From JAOUGY01 sp963825585 (GTDB lineage: Bacteria; Actinomycetota; Acidimicrobiia; Spongiisociales; ZC4RG35): a DNA stretch of 64,000 bases. Position 1 is the stretch's first letter; each line of letters starts with the position of its first letter. Positions 46,065 through 54,934 of the stretch are shown one piece after another. The notes under the pieces are model-generated. The model was not told the DNA's origin. It searched no databases and was given only the letters and a program-made list of their open reading frames with translations. The stretch covers positions 372,001 through 436,000 of the forward strand of contig CAWGTX010000001.1 in NCBI GenBank assembly GCA_963825585.1. Direction: 5' to 3'. A program made the position numbers and the translations under genes.

Positions 46065-48407
46065 TCACTCCTCGTTGAGATGGGTAATGCCGAGACGATC
46101 GAACGACCTGGTGGAGATGGCGGCCACGATGACGACGGTCGCTATCAACGACAACGGCACGGCGACGTAGGCCAGGAGCGGATCAACATCGAAGCGGAGT
46201 GCCGGAGCTCCCAGCGTTCCGATGACCCCGGCCACCATCCATCGGCCTACGGTGGCCACCAGCACGGTCCCGAGCGCGATGCCAGCGACCAGCACGACCA
46301 GGAACCTGGTCAGGTACTGGAGGCGGAGCGACCGATCGGACACGCCGAGACCTCGCTGGATGGCGATCTGGGATCGGTCGCGGGCAATGACCATCTGGGC
46401 GAACATGGCTGCGATGAGGGCTGCCAGCGTGACGGCCGTCAGGGCTGCGGCGGTGGCCACGGTGGCGGTCTGCTCGATCAAGTCGCCCAAGGTCTGATCG
46501 GCGAATTCGACCATCTCGATCGTCTGGACAGCCGGGTAGGTGCTCGACAGTCTCTCTGCGAGCTCGGTGGGGGTCACACCGTCGACTGCGTCGAGCAACA
46601 TGGTCCGCCAAACGATTGGTTCTCCTTCGACCACGACCTGACCCTTGGCCGTGCGGCCACCGTTGGTCATGTCCTGGTAGATCCCGACGAGCGTGACATC
46701 CCGCGAGCCGGTCTCACCGCGCAGCGTGATCGTCCCGCCGACGTCTGCACCCAAGGTGTCTGCGGCGAGCGAGGACACCGAGATCTCATCTGGCACGTCC
46801 GGAGAGGTCCCTTTCAGATACGACAGCGGGAAGACGGCGTGATCGCCGGTTTCGAGGGGCAGGTGCTCCCACTCCCCGTCGACATTGAGAACCTCGAACC
46901 GTGCCGTCACGAACGATGCCACTCGGTCGACATCGGGGTCTTGCTCGAGCGCCGACACGAGCTCGGACGACTGGGTGACGGCGGCCGGCGTCCGGAGTTC
47001 GAGTCGGAGGTCGGCGACGCCGGTGCCCAGGTAGGTGATGAACGTCGGAGAGGTGACGGTGGTCCAGAGATTGAGCGGCACCAGGATCAGGAAAGTGCAC
47101 AGCGTCAGCACCGCCAGCAGCATCCTGTGGGTCCGGAAGCCGCGGCGGATGTCGTTCAGGCCCATCCACACTCCGGGTGGGAGGTGGCTCCCGACGAGTC
47201 GGAGAGAGGAGGTCCGGGCCGGCCACCACGCTCGCCTTCTTTGCGGCGCGGTTGTCGCTCGCAGCGCATCCATGGTCGAGATCCGTCCCAGCCGTCGCAG
47301 CATCAGCGCACACCAGACAACGATGGCCACGACCACCAGGCCGGCGCCCAAGACCGGGCCGGCGGCGACCCACCATGATCCCTCGGCTTCGCCCAATTGC
47401 AGCCGCAGCGACGCGGTGACGGCTCTGGCAGCGGGAACACTCAGCAACGCCCCCAGGACCCCGCCGATCAGCGCCAACGCCACATACTTGCTGAGGTAGA
47501 GCCTGCGAATTCGCTTCTCGGGCATCCCGATCGCCTTCATGACTCCGATCTCATGGGTGTCGCGTTCGACGGCGGTCAGGAACGAGAACCGCAGCGCAAT
47601 GGCGGCAACGGCAAGCATCAACACGGACAGCAGGGTGAGGACGGCGATTCCGATGCCGTGGGAGACGGCGTTGAGGAGAAAGAAGGTGGTTCGATCCAGC
47701 AGCGGCCCGTTGGTGGCCGGCCCGGTTGCCGTGTAGGCGTCCGACACTGCTCTTGTCCCGGTCGGGTCCGCCACCAGGAACTCGATCAAGTACTCGGGTT
47801 CGTCGATGTGTCGGGCGATCGCCGTGTGATCCTCCGCCGAGATCAGGAGACGCTTCGAGGTGGCGAAGGTGGGGTTCATCATCGAGTCCCGCAGGAACCC
47901 GGTCACGGTGAAGTCGAAGCGCTCCTCGGGGAGACGCACCGAGACCGTGTCACCGACCTCGGCGTTCTGTGTCTGGAAGTAGTAGAGCGGAAGGACGATC
48001 TCTCCGGGACCGACTTCCAGGATCTCGTCATCGAGGTCGAGCAGCAAGTCGAAGGTCTCGTTCTGTGTGACGAGCGCCGGTTGGAGCACGCTCCCGGATT
48101 GTGGTTCCTCGCCCAGGTACAGCTGATCGGTGGGGATGGGCAGGGTCTTGCTCACCTGCGACTCGGCCACCTTGGGCTGGCGGTCCGCCCAGGCGTGGAC
48201 CGATGCGGTGTCCACCTCACCCAGATGCATCTGCACCACATCGGGGGTACGGGCAACCTCGAACAGCTCGCCGATGGCGCCGCTCAGCTGGGTGATGACA
48301 CTTCCCCCTATCGCCGCCAGGAGCGCCGCCAGGCCGATGAGCCCTGCGAGGACGATGCTCGTAGTGCGGGTTCTACGCAGATCTGCGCGAAGCATCCGGG
48401 TCAACAT
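46065..48407 (-). CDS. FtsX/MacB-like ABC transporter permease, double-module
   Basis: The 780-residue membrane protein has an N-terminal helix (SIVLAGLIGLAALLAAIGGS), an outer domain, and a first FtsX-type helix set (VLTLLSVLMLAVAAIALRFS, YVALALIGGVLGALLSVPAA). A second helix/outer domain follows (MLLAVLTLCTFLILVPLNLW), then a final FtsX set (VTLAALIAAMFAQMVIARDR, FLVVLVAGIALGTVLVATVG). This duplicated FtsX layout matches SalY/MacB-like exporters in Gram-positives. Its ATG overlaps the end of the MFS gene. Confidence 0.87.
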   Translation of the reverse strand: MLTRMLRADLRRTRTTSIVLAGLIGLAALLAAIGGSVITQLSGAIGELFEVARTPDVVQMHLGEVDTASVHAWADRQPKVAESQVSKTLPIPTDQLYLGEEPQSGSVLQPALVTQNETFDLLLDLDDEILEVGPGEIVLPLYYFQTQNAEVGDTVSVRLPEERFDFTVTGFLRDSMMNPTFATSKRLLISAEDHTAIARHIDEPEYLIEFLVADPTGTRAVSDAYTATGPATNGPLLDRTTFFLLNAVSHGIGIAVLTLLSVLMLAVAAIALRFSFLTAVERDTHEIGVMKAIGMPEKRIRRLYLSKYVALALIGGVLGALLSVPAARAVTASLRLQLGEAEGSWWVAAGPVLGAGLVVVAIVVWCALMLRRLGRISTMDALRATTAPQRRRAWWPARTSSLRLVGSHLPPGVWMGLNDIRRGFRTHRMLLAVLTLCTFLILVPLNLWTTVTSPTFITYLGTGVADLRLELRTPAAVTQSSELVSALEQDPDVDRVASFVTARFEVLNVDGEWEHLPLETGDHAVFPLSYLKGTSPDVPDEISVSSLAADTLGADVGGTITLRGETGSRDVTLVGIYQDMTNGGRTAKGQVVVEGEPIVWRTMLLDAVDGVTPTELAERLSSTYPAVQTIEMVEFADQTLGDLIEQTATVATAAALTAVTLAALIAAMFAQMVIARDRSQIAIQRGLGVSDRSLRLQYLTRFLVVLVAGIALGTVLVATVGRWMVAGVIGTLGAPALRFDVDPLLAYVAVPLSLIATVVIVAAISTRSFDRLGITHLNEE

Positions 48408-49722
48408 GCGCCCACCTCCAGTTCGGTCTCATGCGCCGCGTCGGGCTCCAATGCCGCAACCGCCGAGCAGCGGTCGACCGCCCTGCCGGACAGCAGCACC
48501 ATGACGCCTGCGAGGCTGAAGATCAGCGCGATTCCACGGCCAGGTCCGACACCAACGACCGTGCCAAGCGTCGAGCCGAGGAGACCGTCGGAGGCCATCA
48601 AGGGCTCGAAGACGAGGTCTGCCAGCGGCCCGGCGATGACGTAGGCCACCGGGAATCCGAGCTGGGAGACTAAGCCGATCAGACCCCATGCCCGGCCCTG
48701 GGTCTCGTTTGGCAGAGAAGACCGGACGAGCACGTCGGCTCCGGTGTTGACGAGTGCCAGGGATGCGAAGAAGAACCCCATCAGTCCGACCCACCACAGG
48801 AGCCGTAGGGGAGTGCGAACAGGAAACCGCCGGTGCCGAACAGGCCCAACACGAGAGCGCCGTGGCTGCCTCGGCGGGCGGTGATTGCGGCCACGACGAC
48901 GCTGCCGGCGATCAGACCCGACGCCGCCACCGACTCCAGGGCCCCCTGGGCGGTCACGGAGATCCGCGGGAGCATCAGCGGCTTGAATAGCACCTGGGCG
49001 AGCCCGGCGGCGAAGGTCGTCAGCACGAAGATCCTCACCAGGACCATGACCCCACGGGCATTCGAGAGGACCCTGGCTCCCTCCCTCAGGTCGGCCAGGA
49101 CGCCTGCGGTGACCTTCGAACGGGTGGGTCGATCGATGGAACGCCGAACCACCATTGTGCAGGCGACGGTCACCACGACGGTTGCCGCATCGATGGCCAG
49201 GACCGTGTGGATGGAGGAGAGGGCAAGGACCAGTCCGGCCGCCAATGGAGCGACCAGCAGCCGTCCGGCACCGATCAATTGCATGAGTGCTGAGCTTCGT
49301 GCGTAGTCGTCGGCATCGACGAGGTCGGTGATCGAGGCCTTGAACGACGGCTCGGACAGGGACGCGAACGTTCCGGTGACCAGCATCCCGAAGCACACGA
49401 GGACGATCGATGGGTCCTGATGTGACAACGCCCACCACACGATGGCGATGCCGATGACACCGCCCCCGTCACCCATCGCCATCAGTAGGCGACGGTCGTA
49501 GCGGTCGGCTGCCACCCCGGTGATCGGTCCCAGGATGATCGGAGGGACCAGGGCGCATGCGAGTACGGCAGAAACTGCGCTGGCGCTGCCGGTCAGCCCG
49601 AAGACGATCGCCCCCACCCCAAAGGCGGTCATGCCGCTCCCCAGGGCGTTGATCGACCCTCCGGCCCACAACACCAGAAAACGGGTCATCGAGCGAGATT
49701 GGATGTCGGTCACAGCGCTCAT
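48401..49722 (-). pseudogene. MFS drug-efflux transporter with one frameshift
   Basis: From ATG 49720-49722 the frame encodes about 300 residues of an MFS permease (FLVLWAGGSINALGSGMTAF, DRYDRRLLMAMGDGGGVIGI, ASITDLVDADDYARSSALMQ). It ends early at CGGSD-stop (48781) after LFALPYG. One base out of frame the protein resumes as LLWWVGLMGFFFASLALVNT, RAWGLIGLVSQLGFPVAYVI and continues to 48401. One deleted base near 48803 explains it. Position between TetR and the FtsX permease implies co-expression. A sequencing error is possible. Confidence 0.82.
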
Positions 49723-49723
49723 G

Positions 49724-50350
49724 TCAGTCTTTTCCCAGGAGTTGGGCGCGATCTGAGAATGTCCCCTCCGCAGCACCGAACAGCCGCTCGGCCGCGACGA
49801 GCAGGGCGGGCAGCAGCCGATCCATGTCGGGTGTGTACCCCTCAAATCCTCCGTCGGTCAGGAACGCGGCGGCAGTCAGCAGCATCGCCACGGCCTCGTC
49901 GGGGAATGGCGTGTCGAACACGCCGTCAGCGATCCCTTCCCGAACCACCTTTGCGATGACCGGCGTCAGCAGATTCACGGTGGCGATGTGGCTCAGCAGA
50001 TGGAACTCGGCGTTGCCGGCTTCGTGCAGCGAGGTCACCAGGGCGGCAGTGTCGTCGCCGAGACGTTCCGCGGCGAAAATGGCCAGAACCCGGTCGGGAC
50101 TGGGCATCCCCGCATCCGCTGCGATGGTCTCCGCTCGAGCCCGTCCCTCATCGGCGACCTGCAGCACCACCGCCCGCAGCACCTCCTCTTTGGAGGGGAA
50201 GTGGTGATAGAAGGTGCCCTTGGCGATCCCGACCGCCCCCAGGATGTCGTTGATCGTCGTTGCGGCGTATCCCTTCGACACGAACAGTTGGATCGCCGCC
50301 GCAACGATCTCCTGGCGGCGCACAGCCGGGGCTTTGCTGATCCGGACCAT
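49724..50350 (-). CDS. TetR-family transcriptional regulator
   Basis: The 208-residue protein has an N-terminal helix-turn-helix (IVAAAIQLFVSKGYAATTIN, GIAKGTFYHHFPSKEEVL) and a C-terminal ligand domain. It is the first gene of the minus-strand operon with the MFS, FtsX-like and ATPase genes. A palindrome inside its own promoter (50392-50406) points to autoregulation and control of the efflux operon. Confidence 0.93.
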   Translation of the reverse strand: MVRISKAPAVRRQEIVAAAIQLFVSKGYAATTINDILGAVGIAKGTFYHHFPSKEEVLRAVVLQVADEGRARAETIAADAGMPSPDRVLAIFAAERLGDDTAALVTSLHEAGNAEFHLLSHIATVNLLTPVIAKVVREGIADGVFDTPFPDEAVAMLLTAAAFLTDGGFEGYTPDMDRLLPALLVAAERLFGAAEGTFSDRAQLLGKD

Positions 50351-50385
50351 TTATCACTCGCAGTCGTCGATAGCTGGCGAACGGG

Positions 50386-50415
50386 AATATAGACCGACGG
50401 TCGGTCGCTTGTCAA
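50386..50415 (-). promoter_or_regulatory. Promoter and TetR-type operator of the efflux operon
   Basis: On the minus strand TTGACA (50410-50415) and TATATT (50386-50391) are separated by 18 bases. The spacer holds a perfect palindrome GACCGAC-G-GTCGGTC (50392-50406), where a repressor would block polymerase. Confidence 0.8.
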
Positions 50416-50531
50416 GGGGTAACAGCAATTCGCACAGGAACCGTCGGACGCTCACTGGAAGAACAATGGCGGAAGGCACTCCTGATGCACGATGAGATCC
50501 ATCCATCACTACGGGGGTGGGATTGGTCGGC

Positions 50532-50869
50532 ATGGGGAACATACTCACCGAGGAGATCGACGGAGAGGTCTGGCGGTGTGAACTACGTGAGATCTCCCGC
50601 CGACCCATCGTTGTCCTCTCGCGAGACGTAGCAGTCCCGCGGCTCCGCCGAACGCTGACCGCTCCGTGTACGACCAACACCAGGGGTCTGCCCAGCGAGG
50701 TCGTGCTCGACCCAGAAGACGATCCGATCCTCGAACGTTGGCGGTGAATCTAGATTCGATCGAGAGCGTCTCGGTCGGAACGCTCACCGAGCGGCCAGGA
50801 CGCCTGAGCGATGAGCGAATGCGCCGGGTGTGCGACGCGCTCAACGTCGCAGTCAATTACTTCCTCTGA
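50532..50869 (+). pseudogene. mazF: MazF-type mRNA interferase toxin, frameshifted
   Basis: The first frame gives GEVWRCELREISRRPIVVLS, VPRLRRTLTAPCTTNTRG and LPSEVVLDPEDDPILER, then stops at 50747. One base out of frame it continues AVNLDSIESVSVGTLTERPG, RLSDERMRRVCDALNVAVNY. Together these are a full MazF (about 112 residues) with the usual RRPxVVLS and LxRxVGRL-like blocks. One base appears lost near 50740. No MazE-like antitoxin is seen upstream. Repeat copy C begins 21 bases after its stop. Confidence 0.78.
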
Positions 50870-50889
50870 AGGTTGTCGAATCCGCACGG

Positions 50890-50948
50890 GATCGCCAAAT
50901 CCCGGACACGAACGCACGGTTCGGCACGTGCACCCGATCGGCACCTCC
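50890..50948 (+). repeat. Copy C of the 59-bp accessory-region repeat
   Basis: It runs from GATCGCCAAATC to GATCGGCACCTCC, with 34 bases between, including GAACGCACGGTTC in the middle. It starts 21 bases after the mazF stop. Confidence 0.85.
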
Positions 50949-51160
50949 ACGAGCCGCGTCTCCAACACTCACCGTGACGACCGTCAGCCTCGACGTGCAC
51001 TTATCTGCCGGTTCTGCTCGGAACGGAGGGCGCCAAATCGCTCTTGGCAGTGAGTGATCTGGGCGGGTCTCCTGTGACCCTGCGATCATGTTGCCCGTGG
51101 ACGCGATGCAGAAGCTGCCGGTTGAACTGGATGTGTCCGACCCTACGAGAGGAGAGCCAC

Positions 51161-52030
51161 TTGGCTGAGTTGACTACACACACCCTGGAGGTCCCGGGGG
51201 CGGTGCTCACCTACGACATCCGCGGAGGCACGGACACAGACGCGCCACCACTGCTGCTCATCGGTTCACCGATGGGCGCCGCAGGATTCGGATCGCTGGC
51301 CAAGCACTTCACTGATCAAACGATCGTGACGTACGATCCGCGCGGATCCGAGCGAAGTACCAAGCCCGACATGAGGTCACGATCGACGCCGGATGATCAC
51401 GCCGACGATCTGTATCGGATCATCCAGCAGCTCGGGCGTGGGCCGGTCGATCTGTTCGCGAGCAGCGGTGGTGCGGTAAACGCACTCGCCCTCGTCGCCA
51501 AGCATCCCGAGGATGTTCGGGTGCTGGTGGCGCACGAGCCGCCGATCGCGTCGGTCCTGCCCGATCGCGAGAACGCCCTCGCGGCGAGTCGCGCCGTGCA
51601 CGAGACCTACATGCGCAGTGGTTTCGGCGCCGGGATGGCCCATTTCCTCGCCGTGGTCAGCCACCAAGGGGAGTTCCCGGCTGGCTACGCCCAGCAGCCA
51701 GCGCCAGACCCGACGATGTACGGGATGCCGACGGAGGACGACGGGAACCGCACCGATCCGCTGATGGGTCAGAACATGGTCTCCTCAACCCACTACGAAC
51801 CGAACTTCGACGCGCTGCGCAAGGTGTCAACGAGAATCATCCTCGCGGCCGGCGTCGAGTCCGAGGGCATCCTGCCGAGCCGCGCGGCCTACGCCGTCGC
51901 CGACCTACTCGGGACGGAGGTCGAGGTCTTCCCGAGCGGCCACGGCGGCTTCCTGGGGGGCGAGTACGGCCAGACCGGCCAGCCCGATGCCTTTGCCGCC
52001 AGGCTCAGCGAAGTCCTTCAGGAGGCCTAG
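51161..52030 (+). CDS. Alpha/beta-hydrolase
   Basis: The 289-residue protein has the alpha/beta-hydrolase plan: LLLIGSPMGAAGFGSLA (oxyanion region), VTYDPRGSERSTKP, nucleophile elbow FASSGGAVNALAL (Ser in A-S-S-G-G) and catalytic His in FPSGHGGFLGG. A TTG start (51161) with GAGAGGAGAG about 5 bases upstream is clearly the best; the frame is open further upstream without family sequence. The substrate is not predictable. Repeats C and D flank the gene, so it looks like a mobile cassette. Confidence 0.85.
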   Translation: MAELTTHTLEVPGAVLTYDIRGGTDTDAPPLLLIGSPMGAAGFGSLAKHFTDQTIVTYDPRGSERSTKPDMRSRSTPDDHADDLYRIIQQLGRGPVDLFASSGGAVNALALVAKHPEDVRVLVAHEPPIASVLPDRENALAASRAVHETYMRSGFGAGMAHFLAVVSHQGEFPAGYAQQPAPDPTMYGMPTEDDGNRTDPLMGQNMVSSTHYEPNFDALRKVSTRIILAAGVESEGILPSRAAYAVADLLGTEVEVFPSGHGGFLGGEYGQTGQPDAFAARLSEVLQEA

Positions 52031-52083
52031 GACCAAGCTGGCCCGATTCAGTCGGCGTCTCACCCGTTCCGTTAACCCACGCC

Positions 52084-52141
52084 GATCACCAAATCGGCGC
52101 CATAACGAGCACTACGGTAAATGCGCCCGATCGGCACTTCC
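52084..52141 (+). repeat. Copy D of the 59-bp accessory-region repeat
   Basis: It runs from GATCACCAAATCGG to GATCGGCACTTCC (58 bp), preceded by GCC so that GCCGATC and GATCGGC form an outer inverted repeat. Similarity to copy G continues for about 100 bases to the right (CAGGAGCGCCTGCCTCTCG, CGTCACTGAGCGTGG, CAACATGCCGG). It lies 54 bases after the hydrolase stop. Confidence 0.88.
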
Positions 52142-52287
52142 AGGAGCGCCTGCCTCTCGCCGGATCGTCACTGAGCGTGGCGCTTGCGTGTTGCCACGTT
52201 GCTGCCGGGCGAGGTGCAACAACATGCCGGATCGGGGACTGGTCCGAAGTCGAGTCTGGGGTGTTGGTCTGTGTGCTTCGGGTCGGG

Positions 52288-52569
52288 CTAGTCGGAGTCT
52301 TCGACGAGTGCGTACTTCTCGCGTGCGGACTGGCGGGAGACTCCGAGTGCTGGTCCGATGAGGTTCCACGAGGCTCCGGCGCTGCGTAGCTTGGCCACAG
52401 CTCGGGTGACGTCTTCTTCGGCCTTGCCTCGTTCGACAACTGCGGCGAGGAGTTCCTTGTAGGCGGTGGTGACCTCGGGTGAGGCGCGGTCGAGGCTTAC
52501 GTCGTCGGACTCGACGAGATCGGCGAGCTCTTCGGCATGTCGGATGATGTCGGTTGTCGAGCGTGGCAT
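52288..52569 (-). CDS. HTH antitoxin-like protein of a two-gene module
   Basis: The 93-residue protein is helical, with a C-terminal helix-turn-helix: SAGASWNLIGPALGVSRQSA, REKYALVE. The same helix-turn-helix ends the protein at 59383-59655 (RSWSEIGAMLGVSKQAAQRK), and in both cases the neighbouring gene encodes a related small protein. I read it as the DNA-binding partner (antitoxin-like) of the upstream gene; the family is not named to my knowledge. Confidence 0.7.
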   Translation of the reverse strand: MPRSTTDIIRHAEELADLVESDDVSLDRASPEVTTAYKELLAAVVERGKAEEDVTRAVAKLRSAGASWNLIGPALGVSRQSAREKYALVEDSD

Positions 52570-52599
52570 CGTTGTCTCCCTTCTCGCGGGCTGTGTGAG

Positions 52600-52842
52600 C
52601 TATCGGTACTTCGGGCGGGCTGTCATGGCGTGGTAAACGACCACGTTGCCGGACTCGGAGACTTCGAAGCCGACCTCGATGATGAGCTCGCCTTGGTTGT
52701 CGCCGGGCCCGGTGATGATGGTGAGCGGGATGTTGCCCTGGCTTTCGAAAACATCGATGACGTTGGCCAGGGCGTGGCGTATCTGGTCTTCGGCGATCTG
52801 GTGACGGTAGGCAGTCGGAAGGATGATCAGCTCCGTCGCCAT
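52600..52842 (-). CDS. Small toxin-like protein of a two-gene module
   Basis: The 80-residue protein has an alpha-beta layout: AYRHQIAEDQIRHALANVID, LTIITGPGDNQGELIIEVGF and VVVYHAMTARPKYR. The last block matches VAIIHAMSARSKFL in the protein at 59162-59398, its paralogue. The first gene of the pair, it has a leaderless promoter and a large palindrome. Toxin activity is inferred from size, pairing with an HTH gene and context among other TA genes; it may resemble BrnT-like folds. Confidence 0.68.
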   Translation of the reverse strand: MATELIILPTAYRHQIAEDQIRHALANVIDVFESQGNIPLTIITGPGDNQGELIIEVGFEVSESGNVVVYHAMTARPKYR

Positions 52843-52845
52843 GAC

Positions 52846-52888
52846 GACAGGATAACCTTCGCCGTCCTACTCGGCAAGGTATCCTGTC
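52846..52888 (-). promoter_or_regulatory. Promoter and long palindromic operator of the two-gene module
   Basis: GACAGGATAACCTTCGCC and, inverted, GGCAAGGTATCCTGTC flank 9 bases. On the minus strand TTGCCG (52872-52877) and TATCCT (52849-52854) are 17 bases apart, and 6 bases separate TATCCT from the ATG, so the message would begin at the start codon. The rest of the gap up to 53115 shows nothing. Confidence 0.7.
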
Positions 52889-53115
52889 TGATCAGGCGCG
52901 GTGGTCAGACCATCCGAGATCGATCGAGCGACCCAGCGAGCCGTTCCGCTCCCTGAATGGCAGCTCGGCGTGCGATCGTCGGTTGCGCTGTGCGGCTAGA
53001 AGCCTGTGCTCGCTCCGTCGGCTATGTGGCCTGAACACGGGTGAGACTCCGCTGGAGTAGTGCACGAGGGGTGTCTGACGACCCATGCGGGTGAAGAATT
53101 ACCTCTCAGCCGGAG

Positions 53116-53159
53116 TATACCTCACGTACTCGTGAGGTATAATTGTTTCGTGAGGTATA
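53116..53159 (+). promoter_or_regulatory. Promoter/operator of the AbiE-like operon
   Basis: A perfect inverted repeat TATACCTCACG-TACT-CGTGAGGTATA (53116-53141) is followed by a third half-site CGTGAGGTATA (53149-53159). The -10 hexamer TATAAT (53138-53143) is part of the palindrome and lies 6 bases before the GTG start, which itself lies in the third half-site. This fits tight autorepression of a leaderless message. Confidence 0.75.
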
Positions 53160-54172
53160 GTGAAGCGTCAGTGGATGAGGCACGGGTTGTGGCTGCGCTC
53201 CGGGCGGTTCTCCCCGGATCGGTTGCCCTGGAGGTGGCCGTGGATCGTCCGGACCATGGCCACGACGTGGTGGTTGTTGTTGGAGGTCGGCGTCTGCGAG
53301 TCCTGTGGGAGGGTCGTGTCTGGTTGAGTGTGGCAGGCGAAATCCTTTCGCAGCCTGACCCGCCGGACCTCGTTGTTGCGGATCGGGTGTCGCCGGCATC
53401 TCGCGAGGCGCTCTCGGGTGCGGGGGTCGGTTGGGTCGAGACCAGCGGTGCAGCTGAGATCAGCACCGACTTTCTCATCGTGGCGAGAGACGGCCAACAG
53501 CGTCCCCTCAGAGGTCCGCGGGACAGCTGGACCCCGGCGGTTCTCGGAGTGGCTGAAGCGCTGCTGGTGGGGACGAAGCCAACGGTCTCGGCAACGCACG
53601 AAGCCACCGGGCTGTCGGTGGGTGCGTGCACGAAGGCGCTCGACTTCCTGGAGGGCCGCGGGTTGCTCGAGGCCGGTGCAGGCAGGGGGCCGAAGTCCGG
53701 GCGTCGAGTTGTCGACCCGGACGCGCTCTTAGGTTCGTACGTCGCAGCTGCCCACGAGCTCGAGTCGTTCCGTCCGGTGTCGTTTGGTGTCGCCTGGCGG
53801 GACCCCGTGGATGGGCTGGCCGAGCTCGGTTCGAGGTGGGACAAAGCCGGCATCCCGTGGGTCGCCACCGGGATGGTTGCCGCCGCGGTCGCGGCACCCC
53901 ATGTAACGTCTGTCGGGGTTGCGAACGTCTACACCGTGGCAACCACTGCGGCGGAGATAGACGCGGTTGCAGCCGCCGTGGGTTTGCGTCGCATCGAGGG
54001 CGGCCGGTTGACGCTGTCTCCGCTTCCAACCCGGGCAACGCTCGGTCTTGCTCAGGTGATGGACGGACTGAGAGTGGCCCCCTGGCCTCGCCTGGTGGCG
54101 GATCTGCGTCGAATCGGTGTGCGTGGCGAAGAAGCCGCGGAACAGGTGAGGGAGCTCTTCGCGGATGGATGA
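53150..54172 (+). CDS. AbiEi-like antitoxin/transcriptional regulator
   Basis: The 340-residue protein has a central winged-helix-like segment (ATHEATGLSVGACTKALDFL, EGRGLLEAGAGRGPKSGRRV) and a C-terminal domain (GIPWVATGMVAAAVAAPHVT, GEEAAEQVRELFADG). It overlaps a nucleotidyltransferase gene downstream. This order is that of AbiEi/AbiEii type IV toxin-antitoxin systems, in which AbiEi represses its own promoter through inverted repeats. The GTG at 53150 is chosen because it lies 6 bases after TATAAT; there is no ribosome site. Confidence 0.75.
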   Translation: MRYSEASVDEARVVAALRAVLPGSVALEVAVDRPDHGHDVVVVVGGRRLRVLWEGRVWLSVAGEILSQPDPPDLVVADRVSPASREALSGAGVGWVETSGAAEISTDFLIVARDGQQRPLRGPRDSWTPAVLGVAEALLVGTKPTVSATHEATGLSVGACTKALDFLEGRGLLEAGAGRGPKSGRRVVDPDALLGSYVAAAHELESFRPVSFGVAWRDPVDGLAELGSRWDKAGIPWVATGMVAAAVAAPHVTSVGVANVYTVATTAAEIDAVAAAVGLRRIEGGRLTLSPLPTRATLGLAQVMDGLRVAPWPRLVADLRRIGVRGEEAAEQVRELFADG

Positions 54173-54916
54173 GGCACCCCGGAGTCGGGTGGCGCGGGTC
54201 GCGGCCGAAGCAGCGTTGGTGCGAGTCGTTCACCACTACGGCACTCGCCCCGGGTTCGTTGTACTGGGCGGCCTGGTGCCTGAGCTGCTGTGCTCGACGG
54301 GCCGTACGCCCACGCCGGCACCACCGATGTCGACGTGCAGGTGGACCTCGAGATCGCAGCGGGTTCGGTCAACATGGCCCGCCTCGAGACGGCGCTTCGA
54401 AACGCCGAGTTCGAACCCGATGCGGAGCGGGTCTGGAGATGGGCGGCGGAAGGTGTCGCAGGTCGGGCCGTGGTGGAGTTCGAACTGCTCGCTGGCGCGA
54501 AACCTGACGGAGGCGGGTATCGGCGAGGAATCGGTGAGTCGGTTGATCAGCGAATGAGTGGCGCGTTCGTAGATGCCGAAGTTGGTGGCTACCGCTCACT
54601 GATCGACTCGATGGCGTGCGACCCGAAGGATCGTCACGTGTTGGCCCCCGCAGTCCGAGCGGACGCGGGAGCGATCGTGACGTTCAACGTGGGCGACTTC
54701 CCGGATGCCGCTGTGGTCGAGTACGAGCTTGACGTGATTCACCCAGATGACTTCCTGAGGGACGTGCTTGATCTCGCGCCCCGACTGGTTCTTGGTGAGC
54801 TGGCTGTACAAGCCGCCGCCAACAGGCGGGAGCCAAAGACTGTGGCGTTGCTGCTGGATGTCCTCGAGCGCTCGGGTGTGCCGGCGTTCGTCGACGAGGT
54901 TCGGCGGCGCACTTAG
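54165..54916 (+). pseudogene. AbiEii-like nucleotidyltransferase, frameshifted and joined to a PIN-domain tail
   Basis: Frame one gives RVARVAAEAALVRVVHHYGT and FVVLGGLVPELLCS. After one base change near 54298 the second frame continues with HAGTTDVDVQVDLEIAAGSV, the DxD of nucleotidyltransferases, to about 54560. From about 54596 the same frame is a different family: SLIDSMACDPKDRHVLAPAV, ADAGAIVTFNVGDFPDAAVV, LDVIHPDDFLRDVLDL, the second half of a PIN (VapC-like) RNase. So the 3' part of AbiEii has been replaced by half of a PIN gene. Confidence 0.72.
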
Positions 54917-54934
54917 CTCTCGAGAGGAAGGCGA

